Shown in pieces: positions 24,311-36,169 of a stretch of 64,000 nucleotides of DNA. This DNA is from Dendrolimus kikuchii (Eukaryota; Arthropoda; Insecta; Lepidoptera; Lasiocampidae), in the NCBI GenBank assembly GCA_019925095.2, contig CM034398.1, forward strand, positions 12,415,001-12,479,000. The letters are read 5' to 3'. Position 1 is the first letter of the stretch. The number at the start of each line of letters is the position of its first letter. The notes beneath the pieces are model-generated. The model made no database searches and was not told the origin of the DNA. It was given only the letters and a program-made list of their open reading frames with translations. The position numbers and the translations under genes are program-made.

Positions 24311-25107
24311 TTTTGTATAATATTAATATGGGTGGAAGGAAAAATAAAAGAAATTATCAGTCAAGTTAGTTTGTGTTCCGTTGCACGCAGAAAGAGCTCA
24401 CAGTGTCTTGAGGTCTGGCAGTTAGTTTTTGCTGGGTTTGGGTCTTAATCAATCATCAAAAGCATCAAAACCTTATTATCACTAGTTATTACATTAACTT
24501 TTTGGTTACAATACTGTTCTGTAGAATTATTGAACCATCTATCCTGTAGCGAAACGGAGTCTACAAATAGGTTTGATTAACTCAATTGATGTATCAATCG
24601 GGCGCTAACAAAGACTAGGTCTGTCTGTATAACGCGATGTAGCAACTTTCTGAGTGCACGCGTTCGACCGAGTTCAGTCACGAACGTGTTGTAATAGCGC
24701 TTTAGGATAGTTCTTGCATTGCACGTGAAGTACGCTCTTAAAAAAGGCACCTTCGTCGCAATGATAGTTCAAAAACTAAAGCCATCCATCTTCTTATGAA
24801 TAGACTAGAATCGCGCCTTTAGTGTACATTTACGTAATGACGTAATTCTTTTATAACGAGAATGGATTTTATTGAAAAAGCTTTCGCTCTCAAATGAACA
24901 TACAACGGCTTATATATAATGATACAGTCATCTAAAGAAACAGTGAACGCTTTGAATCAAATTCATGTAAATATTTTTATTTGTGTACATACCTATAAAC
25001 TTTATCGCTTTAAGGCACACACTGCACATGCACTTCTTCACAACACCAGCATGTAACAGATACACTCTACATTAGTATAAGTTTAGTAATAAAATTAGAA
25101 TAAATTG
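24311..25107. other. AT-rich stretch, nothing recognised
   Basis: No feature supported. Confidence 0.5.
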
Positions 25108-25275
25108 ATATAATAAGCTATTCTTAAGGTACACCACAACATAAAAATCACTAAATTAATGTCACACACAGTAACAAAAATAAACAATAAGCGTGTATGA
25201 ACTCTAAAAACTATCATAGAAATTAAGTTGTGAAAAAAGGTACGGAACTTGAGTCCGTAGAGTTGTTAAAAAAAA
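25108..25275 (+). repeat. Interspersed repeat D, copy 2
   Basis: Matches 3625-3800 over its length (AGGTACACCACAACATAAAA, GTGTATGAACTC, GTACGGAACTTGAGTCCGTAG) and ends in a short A run. Confidence 0.7.
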
Positions 25276-25685
25276 GCTTTATCGCTTTGTAATGTACGTT
25301 ATTTAATAAGCATATTGATTCTTTCGTCTAACTCTAAAGTATTATTCAAAGTTAAAAGCATTTTTAGGTAACTATTAATATAATGAAGAAAAAACCATTG
25401 TCTAATAAATTGGATAGAAAGAAAGTGCAATATTAAGCAAAATTAAACAAATACTAACTATACCCCATAAAATAGCCTTTATTTATTATAAGAGGTACTA
25501 AATATAATCTTTTTATTTCACCACTTGGAAATATACTAGCAAAAACACATGACAGACGGAAAGGAGTCGTAAATGTTTGAATTTATTGACATAATTATTA
25601 TCAGTCATAACTCGAAGCACTATATTTTACTGCTCCTATTTATAATGGTCATAGTTCACACACACACCGTATACAGACTGGACAT
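25276..25685. other. AT-rich stretch, nothing recognised
   Basis: No feature supported. Confidence 0.5.
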
Positions 25686-25689
25686 CTGC

Positions 25690-25978
25690 GCAACAACGGA
25701 GAAAGAATACAATTTCCTGCGGCCGGGCGACCTGTCGTAAGAGGCGACAAAACAATCCACAGCCAGGTGGCAGGGCATTTGCCCGACTGGATGGCTACCA
25801 CCCCTGGCCTAAGTATGTCGCCATAAAAACCTTGAGTGGTGTTCCGGCATTAGTGCCCAGGTTCCAGTCTCCTTTAAGAGAACAGCAGCGCATTTGTAGC
25901 ATTTTTGGTGTTGCAAATGTCCATAGGCGATGGTAACCGCTTTCCATCAAGTGGGCCGTCTGCAATAAAAAATAAAAA
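25690..25978 (+). repeat. Repeat A retroposon copy
   Basis: From GCGCAACAACGGAGAAAG, a mutated 5' end, to GGCCGTCTGCAATAAAAAATAAAAAAA. The CTGTCTGCTGAACTC block before the tail is deleted, leaving an otherwise well-preserved copy. Confidence 0.85.
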
Positions 25979-27179
25979 AACACACACAGAAAGTGTTATC
26001 CATAAAATAATGTTATTTATTGATATTATATTATTATCTAGGGAAATGCATTATATTTAAAGCTTGTATTCTCATTCGAAGAGATGTTTGTTGTACGGAA
26101 CAGTGGTGATTATGCCTTTGTTATACCTGGGACAATGTTAGTGTTAATGACTTTATCGCTCAAATGTAACAAAGGATTCAACATACCACTACCTGTATCT
26201 TTGCAAATAAAGATTAATTAATTCATTCAATGCATAATTTGATAACTCACGTATACACACTAATCTAGCTAATCGTTAATGCGTTTGGTCACAGTCTACC
26301 ACTAACACTAACAACGCTGGAGCAGGGGTATTAGAATGATAATGCCCTCGAGAATTCGTTTCCATTGCAATGACTTGTAGACTAAACATCAACACATCCC
26401 ATTTGTAAACCACATTAAATAGAAGCAAAGTTTTACAATCAAGAATGTTTTTAAATTGTAACTTTGTTGTCAGTATCGATCGATGAATCTTCGCGCCATC
26501 GGTTTACTACATGTGCTGCTAATGTGAAAGTAATGCTGTTGCTCATCAATACTATAAATAACTTTTTAAAATCCTCCATTTTGATCGTAACGAAAACATT
26601 TTTGAAAGCGCAAAAAATGTAGCGATTGATAAACACAACTTTATTGTTGTGTGTTAAAGAATTTTCCTTTCACCCGAATTTTATGGACTCGGTTTATTCT
26701 ACGTACAAGGTGCATTTACGACGTCATGCGCGAACATAAATTTTATGTGATTTCGGACTGTGTTTTAATGGATATTTTCTCCCTCGACGGACCATTTTAT
26801 GTTTAATCAATCAAACATGAATCAGAGATCGATAGAGTTTACTTTCATTTGTGTTGGAATTCAAGGTCAGTTTAACATTTGGTATAATATAATTTTGTAT
26901 AACATCGTGCTACAATTTTAGAGGCGGAATCACTTCTTATGCCTACCTATTATTTTAAATAAAAAGTCTTTAAGGAACATCATTATGATTTATTAGTATT
27001 AGTAAAAAAAAATATATTTTAAAACAAGCTTTATTAAAACTCTAAAGAGACTAAAATAATCTTTAAATTAAAGAAACCCATCAATTTATTACATTAGAGA
27101 ATACGTATGATATAAAAACTTGTCGCGAGATTTACTTATTTTATAAAATAGATTTAGTTAGATTTACTTGTCAAAAAAA
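25979..27179. other. AT-rich stretch, nothing recognised
   Basis: No recognised gene or repeat. Short frames only. Confidence 0.5.
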
Positions 27180-27478
27180 TCGTGGTAGCGTAATGGCTAG
27201 CGCACGCGTCCTAGACTCAAAGGATGCGGGTTCTATTCTGACCGGAACGCATGCACCACTTGGTCAGTTTTCTGGTCTAATGTGCATATTGTTACAATTA
27301 CCACGTGCTAACAATAGTGAAGGAAAACATCGTGATGCAACCTGTACATCGAGATAACCGATGTGTCAAACCTGCCAAGCCACCTTGGACAAGCGTAGCG
27401 GGTATACTGTCCGTTCCCTCCTATAACGCGATGCCCAAGCCCTGCAGTGGGACATTTATGGGCTGATATTATTACTTA
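27180..27478 (+). mobile_element. tRNA-derived SINE, best-preserved copy
   Basis: The tRNA-like head TGGTAGCGTAATGGCTAGCG (A-box region) and the B box GGGTTCTATTC (about 27228-27238) sit at tRNA-like spacing. A body follows with CTGGTCTAATGTGCATATTG, AAGGAAAACATCGTGATGC and the 3' block CTGCAGTGGGACATTTATGG, then GCTGATATTATTA. A typical Pol III SINE; no protein coding. Confidence 0.85.
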
Positions 27479-27678
27479 TATCAAGGTCAAGTTAATAGTT
27501 ATTGTATTCTTGTTTATCTATACAAGTAAATCTCGCGAGAAGCCTTTATGTCATAATATAAATTGTGTAATATAATAAATGAAGTATTTGATTTAATATA
27601 AAGTTTATTTTATTCTTTTTGAAGTTTTAAATAAAAGCTTGTTTTAAAAACATGTTTTTTTACTATGAATTTATTTTT

Positions 27679-27972
27679 GAAGTGAAACTTCTTTAGAATC
27701 GTTGTGATTTGAAACTCGATGACAAAAAAAAATCAACACTAAATATACATAAACAAATAAATCTATAGGACTAACCCTGCGAAAGATTGAGATAGAATGC
27801 ATTTTATTTAATAATTTAAACTCATATAGATACAGTTGGAAATGTTTTGAAATTTTACGTTAATACTTCAAATTTCGTATTTTAAAGCTTAAATATATTA
27901 TAACGATATATGAAATGTGACGTCACGAAATTTAGAATTTCTTACACCCCTTGTCACCCTTTGCTTCACTTC
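27679..27972 (-). mobile_element. Small TIR element (family E)
   Basis: Starts GAAGTGAAACTTC and ends GCTTCACTTC, short inverted termini. The interior, with GTGACGTCACG, CGATATAATATATTTAAG-like and GATTTGAAACTCGATGA blocks, is the reverse complement of 45526-45842. A MITE without coding capacity. Confidence 0.7.
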
Positions 27973-28690
27973 TACTGCGTGTGAACTGAACACACACACA
28001 TTTTTATTTATTAGTTATTCGTATTTTTCTCAGCAAGCCCTTTAATTTGATACCTATATCATGGGAGTGCACAAAAAGTAACTAGTCCGCCATCTTGGGC
28101 CGTCCGCCATATTGGACTTAGAATTACGTCATTTTGCTAATCATGCATTGTCATCCAAATTGAACGTATATGCAAAACTTCATCTTAAGCGGTTGAGAAT
28201 AACTACTTTAAAATTCAGTTACAAGATTTGACCCGAACAGATATACTTACAATATCCCACAAGCTTATCTGCTGTGTGACCTACTTTTAAATTTTTTTAT
28301 ATCATTGTGCAGCGGCATTGGTATATGTAGATTACTCCCCCTGTCAATTTTTATTGATATAGTACTTTATGAGAGAAATTATTGTGAATTATGAAACCAA
28401 ACGCATAGATTTATGCACAGATGGACTTAACAATTTAATAAGCGATAGATCATACTTTAATTAGTATACGAGCATTTGCTTTGGCTTAAACTATCGCTAT
28501 CAAAGTACAATAAATTGGAAATATTTTATACGAAAACTTTATCTTTCAATCACTCACTTAGTTGTTCTATATTGATGGATCAGATTTTTTTCGTTTGCTT
28601 GATAATTTCCTTATTGTTATTTAACACTTTTTTCTTACAATTTTGTGCTAAAACTGAAGTATTTCTTAGATTTAGGTATTTATTGAATTA
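27973..28690. other. Unrecognised stretch
   Basis: Contains CCGCCATCTTGGGCCGTCCGCCATATTGG near 28090, a local direct repeat of the CCGCCAT motif. No gene recognised. Confidence 0.45.
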
Positions 28691-30023
28691 CTAGAGTTTA
28701 CCCCGCGGCTGCGCCGCGGGTCAACCTCTAGTGCGTGTCTGTTGTTTAAAGAGTAAGTAGTACAGGTTACATTGTATTAAATTTTTATGTATTTGCCCCC
28801 GAAAGATTCACTTCATTTTATATCGCAAACTATACCACCCCCGTCTATATGTAAACTACATAAATGACAAAAGTTGACAAAAATGACAAAATAGATAACA
28901 TGGACCAAGTGGACCAAGTGGCCTCAGTGGACCCAGTGGATCCAGTGGACAAAGTGGACCCAGTGGACCCAACGTACCTAGTGGACCAAGTGGACCCAGT
29001 GAGTTCAGTGGACCAAATAGACCGAGTGGACCCAGTGGTTCAAGTAGACCCAGTGGACCCAGCGGGCCCAGTGGACCCAGTAGTCTAAGTGGACTCAGTG
29101 GACCCAGTTGACCCAGTAGGCTAAGTGTTCCAAATGGACCCAGTGGACCCAGTAAACTCAGTAGACCAAGTGGACCCAGTGGACGAAATGGACCAAGTGG
29201 ACCCAGTGGACCAACTGGACCCAGTGGATCCAGTGGACAAAGTGGACCCAACGGACCTAGTAGATCAAGTGGCAGTGAGTCCAGTGGACCAAGTAGACCC
29301 AGTGGACCCAGTGGTTCAAGTGGACCCAGTGGACCCAGTAGTCTAAGTGGACCCAGTGGACCCAGTAGTCTAAGTGGACCCAGTGGGCCCAGTGGACCCA
29401 GTTGACCCAGTAGGCTAAGTGTTCCAAATGGACCCAGTGGACCCAGTAAACTCAGTGGACCAAGTGGACCCAGTAGACCAAGTGGACCCAGTGGACCAAG
29501 CGGACCCAGTGGACCAAGCGGACCCAGTGGACCAAGCGGACCCAGTGGACCAAGTGGACCCAGTGGACCAAGTGGACCCAGTGGACCAAGTGGACCCAGT
29601 TGACCAAGTGGACACAGTGGTCCAAGTGGACCCAGTGGACCCAGTAGACCCAGTGGACGAAATGGACACAATCACAAAACCAATCCTAGTTTCCGGGATA
29701 AACTTTACATAAATCTATCCCATAAAGTATCCCATTATCCGGGATAAAAAGTATCCCGTGGCCACTCTCGGTATTCAAATTATGTAAGTACCGAGTTTCA
29801 GCCAAATCGGTCCAATAGTCTTTCCATAAAAGGATAACAAACAAAAAGACAAATATATTTTTATCCCGGAAACTATCCCATTTTCGGGATAAAAAATATC
29901 CTATGTTCATTCTCCGCATCGAAAATATATATATACTGAGTTTCAGCCAAATCGGTCCAGTAGTTTTTCCGTGAAAACGCAACAGACAGACAGAGTTACT
30001 TTCGCATTTATAATATTAATAGG
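28691..30023 (-). mobile_element. Helitron-like element carrying a minisatellite
   Basis: Left end A|CTAG plus the GC-rich, self-complementary CCGCGGCTGCGCCGCGG block, the expected Helitron 3' hairpin on the minus strand. The right end ATTTATAATATTAATAGG is the family's 5' end with its first bases mutated. Flanking the minisatellite are two CGGGATAAAAAGTAT/CGGGATAAAAAATAT units and paired AAATCGGTCCARTAGT blocks. No Rep/helicase gene is present. Confidence 0.7.
28905..29672. repeat. 9-bp minisatellite (AGTGGACCC)n
   Basis: About 85 imperfect copies of AGTGGACCC/AGTGGACCA. A higher-order period is visible: the stretch from GTTGACCCAGTAGGC recurs 294 bp apart (29107 and 29401). An 18-bp subarray (AGTGGACCAAGCGGACCC) lies at about 29490-29580. 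Because the unit is 9 bp, the minus strand reads as a 271-codon GPL repeat and the plus strand as VDP/VDQ repeats. These are by-products, not genes. Confidence 0.95.
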
Positions 30024-30104
30024 TATTGTTATTGACTTTACTAATATAATTTTGTTTATGGAAACTTACTTTGCTAAACAAGCTTTGCAAGCTTGCTAAT
30101 CTCT

Positions 30105-30560
30105 ACCTCACTATTTACAAACTCTCTCTCTCTCTCTGTCTCTTTTCTTTCACCATATCCCAATTAATTGGACTCGGCACAATATGTCTTTTCCTTCCAC
30201 ACTCCTCTATTCTGACATACATCTTCTGTCACACCACAAATCATCATATCTTCCTGTATACAATCCATCCATCTTTTTTTGGTCTACCTTTACATTTGTA
30301 CTCATCCATCTTGTAGTTTAACTTTCTTTTTGTCATGTAACTTTCATCCCTCCTCATTATATGCCCATACCAACTTAAACTTCTTCCTCTCAATTTTTCA
30401 GTCACAGGTGCAAGCAACCCTTTTGCACTCATTTCTCACCTTATCCATTCTTGTAAAATCACACATCGATCTCAACATTCTCATCTCAACTGAGTGGAGA
30501 CGTTTGTGGTTTATCACTTTAGTGGCCCAACATTCGTACCGGTATAGCATGACTGGTCGT
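30105..30560 (-). pseudogene. RTE-type LINE remnant (RTE family 2)
   Basis: Minus strand: ECWATKVINHKR, APVTEKLRGR, SWYGHIMRRDESYMTKRKL and CKGRPKK blocks, followed by a NIEECGRKRHIVPSPIN-like end in other frames. This matches the copy at 23365-23935 nearly block for block. WYGHxMRR is a typical RTE C-terminal motif. Frameshifts make it inactive. The 3' end has a (GA)n run near 30119-30138. Confidence 0.85.
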
Positions 30561-31190
30561 ATGATACTAATTACAAACTATATTACGTTAATTATTATTA
30601 TCTGTTGTATATTTCAAACAAATAAAAGAATTCAGTGTTTTCCAGAATTGCTGTTATAACCCAATAAAGTTACTATACCCTCTTTTTACGGTGTTGATAA
30701 CACTAAAATGCTACCTGAACAACATGGCAAATGTGAAAACACACCGGAGAAAGCATTGACAAAGTTTTGTCGGTTGATTTTAAATATGTTCTACTTAATC
30801 TACACGTGAAAAATACGAGGTCAATAACTGACGTGACTTAATATTTATTGTTCAAGATCATGCATCGTGGTACGTATTGCTAATTAGCGGTAATTAAGAA
30901 TGCAATTACATACACGTCTATTCGTGGTTTTTTTGAGTTATTAAGTTCAATATTAAGTCAAGGATAAACAAATATGATGAACTTGAATCAAGATTTCTAC
31001 TAACTAGGCTGTTTTTTTTTGTAAATTTTTGTACTTGCTGATTTAAGTCAGACGCAATTTCTCGTTATATAGAATATATAATGTCAACCACAGCGGCGGT
31101 GTGTGAATATTTTAAACTAAATAAGGAGAACTGAGCCCAGCAGGAGGCTTATCTTATTCTTAATGAAGTTTTTGAGAACCGCTGATATTT
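30561..31190. other. AT-rich stretch, nothing recognised
   Basis: No feature supported. Confidence 0.5.
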
Positions 31191-31194
31191 TTTA

Positions 31195-31548
31195 TTTTTT
31201 TTATTGCGTGGGTTCAACAGCAGGCAGACGGCCCACCGAATGGAAAACGGTTGCCATCGCCTTCGAACATTTGTAACACCAAAGGTGTTATCAACGTGCT
31301 GCCGCTCTCTAAAGATGTACTGGAATTTGACCACTAATGCTGAACACAACTTAAGGTTGTTATGGTGGCATACTCTAGTCCAGGGGTGGTAGCCATTCAA
31401 ACGGGCAAATACTTCCTTAGTTCCCTTCCCTTCCTATACTTCCTTCCTTCCAATACATTCCTACCACCTGGCTGTAAGTTATTTTGTTACATTTTGAGAT
31501 ATGTCGCCCGGCCGCAGGAAATTGTATTCTTCCTCTGTTCCTACATGA
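31195..31548 (-). repeat. Repeat A retroposon copy with internal TTCC expansion
   Basis: Minus-strand copy (TTTTATTGCGTGGGTTCAAC ... GGAAATTGTATTCTTCCTC). Between the GGGCAAATAC and CCTACCACCTGG blocks it has about 48 extra bases rich in CTTCC/TTCC, a local microsatellite expansion within the element. Confidence 0.8.
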
Positions 31549-31869
31549 ATAAAAAATATGGAACTTTGACAAAGAAAAAACAAGACAATGTACTTGAAAA
31601 TTATATTAATGTTTTTGTTAATAACTACATCACAGAGTGTACAAAAAATCCTACACTCTGAATCACGCATGACGACAAGGCCGCGGTGTTCACACGCCGT
31701 GCGACGCGGGTTTTAAAAACAATAAAATTCTCGACTACCATACTGTATGGGAAATTAAACTACGTTCGCTGGTCGCGCCGTTCTCATGCTCTTTGATTGT
31801 CACAACAATTACCTGTTGTAATTTAACATATGATGGCAGTTTTCCTTGTTGCTTATCAAGTACATTGAA

Positions 31870-31985
31870 TAAACTCAATGTCCCTTTTCTATCTCTCTCT
31901 CTTTTCTTTCAACACATCCCAATTATTTGGGGTCGGCACAATATATTTTTCCTTCCACACTCCTCTATTCTGACATTCTATATTT
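31870..31985 (-). pseudogene. RTE family 2 C-terminus and 3' end
   Basis: The minus strand encodes NRGVWKEKYIVPTPNNW followed by LKEKRER, the extreme C-terminus of the family seen at 23365-23935. Only about 35 codons survive; the frame ends within a GAGAGAGA run. Confidence 0.8.
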
Positions 31986-33339
31986 ATATATACTGTGCCT
32001 TCTCTATCTGGAATAATGTTAATGCTAATATTGCTTATTTTAAAATTTTTACCACTCACACCATATTTCAATACAAAGTTTATTTGATAGTGGCATTTTG
32101 TTTTTTAAATTAAAAATATAACTTTTGTTGGAAAACTAATCTAAATATATTCTATTTTTTTTTTTACTAAAATTACATAGAAAAGTATTATTCTCACAGA
32201 TCCACCCAAAATGAGTGCTTGTTCGCTTATTATTGTAGGGAGTGGCGAGTCACTGTCTGTACATTCTTTCCATGTTCCCCGAACATTGCGACGGGCAACC
32301 GCCCTAGTCCCATATCTCCAGTTCCAGTAGAGGTTCAACCCAATAGCCCGGTACCGTTAGTTCGCATTTCCTGCAATAGCCGTACACTGACCGGGTCTTG
32401 TCCTTGGATGCATTTTTATATGATGTAGGCAGGGATGGCCGCCGGTCAGTGTCACGCCACATTTACATAAAATTTATCTAAGGGGCCTCTAAGTGTTGGC
32501 CTTCCCATGGCCCGCCCCCACAAGGCTTCCAAAAATTCGGGACCATTTTCGTGGCCCGTGATCTACAACGATATACAGAATACTAATAATTCCATAGTTC
32601 TTTGGTGGCAGCTTTTGCAGTAGAGTTATTGTCAATGTCACAGTAACTAAAACTTAATAATAGTCACTTTATTGAGTAAAAATAACAATACAAAACTGCA
32701 ATTTATATCGCAGAAAGTGCAGTCGCACATTCCTATCTATACTAAATTACTTAAGCCACACGCAAACACAACAACGGTTCCAAATTCAGAGTTCACGCTT
32801 TTACTACACAACGAACGCTGTTTCCGAATTTGATTTGACAAGTATTATGGAAGTGTCAAAGTAATTTAATTCTTAAAGAACGCAATTTGCTCAAAATACA
32901 CAATATAAAGAAAATATAAATTAAACTTCACTCGATTACTCATTGATCTACCAAATTGCTTTTTCTTATCACCGGCTGCGCCTGAAATGTTAAAATAAAA
33001 AATAAGCTCCACGGATAAATAGACAGGTAGATAACGAGAAGGCGTCCATAATTCACGTTTTTTGTGAGAGAATCATTACCGTGTAACACAATAAAGGTAC
33101 GCTGCCTCGCTTATTGCTTTTTTTTTGTAAGGATAAAAACGGATGTTTGACAAAATCCGTATCGCAAAAACTTCTAAGAAAAATACCTATCAAGATCACT
33201 GTCAATGGCGAGCGTGGAATCTGTGACCACGACAAAGGTCGCTGTGTGCGACCACCGCGCAATTCAGACTGTTATTATTAAATTACATAACAGTCGTCTT
33301 TTCTATAAACATTAGTTTTTAAATCCATTGAGGTGTATT
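31986..33339. other. Unrecognised stretch with a GC-richer block
   Basis: 32230-32560 is clearly richer in G+C than its surroundings (ACATTGCGACGGGCAACCGCC; CATGGCCCGCCCCCACAAGG). It is probably an inserted element, but I recognise no termini or coding motif. The rest is AT-rich. Confidence 0.4.
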
Positions 33340-33745
33340 AGTACCAACGCTAATGTATGGTAGTGAAGGTTCGGTATGGCAGAAGAAACATGAAAGTAGG
33401 ATAAATGCAGTTGAAACGAGAACCTTGACAAGAATATGCAAGTTAATAAGTGATATAATAAAAAACAGTGTGATAAGGGAACTTTGTGGATTAAAAAATA
33501 ATGTAGTGGTAAGAGTTTTTTCAACGCTTGAATGGAATTGTAATTGTAAGGTGGTTTAGGCATTTAGAGAGAATTAATCTAAGCAGAATCACATATGAAT
33601 AAACATGTATGTATGAAGATGAAAGTTTGATCAAGTGAAAAGTGTTTTCTGTAGTCAGTATGGTAGCAGGTGGAGATCCATCGTCTCTACCTACCACAAT
33701 GGGATACAGGTATGACAATATGTAGTCATGTATGTATAGTTTTTA
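33340..33745 (+). pseudogene. RTE-type LINE remnant (RTE family 1)
   Basis: The plus strand reads TLMYGSEGSVWQKKHESRIN and VETRTLTRIC, then a CGLK block, before breaking down. This aligns to YGSESWVWKREHESRVNAL at 63600-63670. It is followed by the characteristic 3' UTR (GGTGGAGATCCATCGTCTCT; CCTACCACAATGGGATACAGG) and an ATGTATGTAT tail near 33730-33738. Multiple indels make it inactive. Confidence 0.85.
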
Positions 33746-33998
33746 AAGTCATTTTAGTGTTAAATTTCTATTGCATCCCCCATGGAGCGTGGGATCGGTT
33801 TTTCATTTTCATACATATCATCAACCTGGTCGGGAAGGCATGGCTCAGCATAAGGGAAAAGGAAAGAAATTATTTTATAGCCTGCCCCAACTTTATACCT
33901 TCTTCAGGTTAGCTGCAAACAATACCAGGGCCGTAGCAGCGCTTTCGGAGAATTGCTTAGTGACATTGACACGTGTCTAAATATACTGGTAATTATAA

Positions 33999-34538
33999 GG
34001 CCCCTCGCCGACGGCGACTTTGTGGCGACAGCATCGCTACTAATGCATATTAGTCGCATTTGCAACGCGCTACAGTAACGATGCCAACGCGCTACTGCAT
34101 CGCGTCTGTATCGATGCAAACGCGCGACCGTGTCGGACGACATCGGGGAGAGAACGGAGGGAGGGTGGCGCGTGAGTGGAGAACCTAGCATCAGTGCAAC
34201 ACAGAGAGGTCGAGAGCTGTTGTCCTTCACATGCGCAAAATGGAGTCGTTCGACACTGAAACATTTATTGACGCTGCTTTCATTGCCCACGCCTCGGGTG
34301 CTTACGTAAAATCAGCACCAAAGACAACATGACTAATGTTGCCTCAACGGAGTCCATCTTGCAACTGTAGCAATCGCAGGTGTTTTTGTGCCGTTGCTGA
34401 ATTCCGCTTGCTCGCGACAGAAGCGCGACAGCATCGAAACCCCGTGGGCGAGGGCACACAGCTAGCGACCGATTCGCGACTTTATCGATGCGGACACGCG
34501 ACGGCATCGCTACAAAAAGTCGCCGTGGGCGAGGGGCC
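33999..34538. mobile_element. PIF/Harbinger-like MITE, 540 bp, GC-rich
   Basis: Terminal inverted repeats GGCCCCTCGCC(G/C)ACGGCGACTTT (33999-34021 and 34516-34538) differ at one position. TAA lies on both sides (33996-33998 and 34539-34541), the 3-bp TWA duplication expected of PIF/Harbinger elements. The subterminal regions hold many GCGAC-N-GCATCG-like motifs on both sides. No transposase is encoded; overlapping frames of 64-128 codons on the minus strand are low-complexity by-products of the GC-rich sequence. Confidence 0.85.
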
Positions 34539-34541
34539 TAA

Positions 34542-35274
34542 GACGTGATATAAAATCCATTTTACTTTGACACTTGTAATATTTGTAATACGAATTTCCA
34601 AAAATTACTATTTTAATCCACCTGATTTTGTATCAAAAAGTGTCTATTGCACAACTATCTTATCATATAACTTAGAACATCATAATAAACTTCATATTGT
34701 TTTCTGACTCATAACTTGCGATCAATTTATTAAGACAAAGCAAACAGGTAATACATTAGAACTACTTATCTATCAAGGCCTAAATTATGAATTTTGACAG
34801 GAAATCAAACAATCTGCGTCTTATTTTCATTTTCCGCCATAAAAACTATGTAATAATACCCGAGTTATATTGAAACCAGCAACCTGTAATAATAATTTGT
34901 GTAGAAGTAGATCGTAATATTGAAAATAAATGTTGCAACAAGAAATTAATTTTAAACATTAATTAGAAAATATAAAGTAGGTTTGCTGTAAGAAAACTCT
35001 TTTAAAATTAAGCTCTCTTTCCTACATTGTCACTATTTTATGGTTTTATAAATATATATTATAACTTCTTTGTATACAATAATAGAAGAAAACATTTTAA
35101 GACGAATTTTGGCGGCAGCTTAAAGGTCGTGTTTAGCTGTATAGTTTATTATAAAAAACATGTATAAGATTCGTTAAAAATGAACAATAGTTGTATATAG
35201 GATTATTATTGTTTAACAAGAATTGTACGCTTGTGTTGAAAATCTCACATCCGTTAAATTGTCTTGTAGTTAGT
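34542..35274. other. AT-rich stretch, nothing recognised
   Basis: No feature supported. Confidence 0.5.
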
Positions 35275-35430
35275 TGTATCTTAGTAGCTCAGGGATGCAC
35301 GTCTCATTTCAATAATGTAGGTTCTAATCCTAGTGGGGAAACCTTGAGCAGTTTTTCTGACCCAGTGTTCATATTATTCATTGACCATATGATGCTGGTG
35401 AACATCGTAAGGAAAGTAAAATTACCAATA
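35275..35430 (+). mobile_element. tRNA-derived SINE, degraded
   Basis: TTAGTAGCTCAGGGATGCACG (A-box region) and AGGTTCTAATCCTAG (B box, about 35319-35333) have tRNA spacing. The GAACATCGTAAGGAAAG block matches the SINE body at 27180-27478. The 3' tail is lost. Confidence 0.7.
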
Positions 35431-36169
35431 TACATAAAAAAATTCTATTGCTTTATATTTATGAATAAAATCGGGGGCCACAGTGCACTGTGCATAATCG
35501 TGCAAACAAATAATCTGTAGCTTAAAAAAATATAAAAAGCTTTATTGCTTAAGATACCAGTCGTGTCTATAATTCCAAACTGAAGAATATTTTTCTTAAT
35601 AGTGTTACGATCGACAAAGCCCAATTCACACCTGCAGTTTATTACCTTTCAGAATTTGGACTTCTTTTGTTTGCTTTGTAATTAGAAAAACAGCCCATTG
35701 TGTATTGTAATCTTTATGGTAGTCATTAGCCAGGTGTGATTCTCGGAAATTCAGTCCACGCGGTCGAGTAGACATATTGTATTTGTACAGTATAAAGCAA
35801 TGCCCCAAGGGAGGGGTGTGGCAGTCGAGCGACAAGCAGAAGCGAAGCAAGACGTGTGTACTACATTCGGTAATGTATTTAGTGACGGACTTTGCGCGTG
35901 TTATTATTATATTTGTACCTGTGTTATACGTGTTTGTATAGTTCTAATAAATTCTATAGTAATTCGAACGGCATTTTAATTCGAGTCCTATAACTCGTAA
36001 CAATATACTTTCTCTTTTAACTGCTGTCTTATAGAACAATATACCCATTATTGACATGGATTTTTTTTTGGTGCAAACTCACATACATATTGTTTGCTTG
36101 TTTATAACCGCTTTTTAATCTATGTTAGTATAACGATGTGCCTGTATTTTATAATATTGTTCGGGATCA
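35431..36169. other. AT-rich stretch, nothing recognised
   Basis: No feature supported. Confidence 0.5.

Noticed and set aside
28856..29671. 271-codon collagen-like (Gly-Pro-Leu) protein on the minus strand
   Set aside because: It is the translation of a 9-bp minisatellite; the opposite strand is also open, and there is no start context, signal peptide or unique sequence.
33904..34548. 64-128-codon frames in the GC-rich MITE
   Set aside because: Low-complexity frames from GCGAC/GCATCG repeats between TIRs; no transposase motif.
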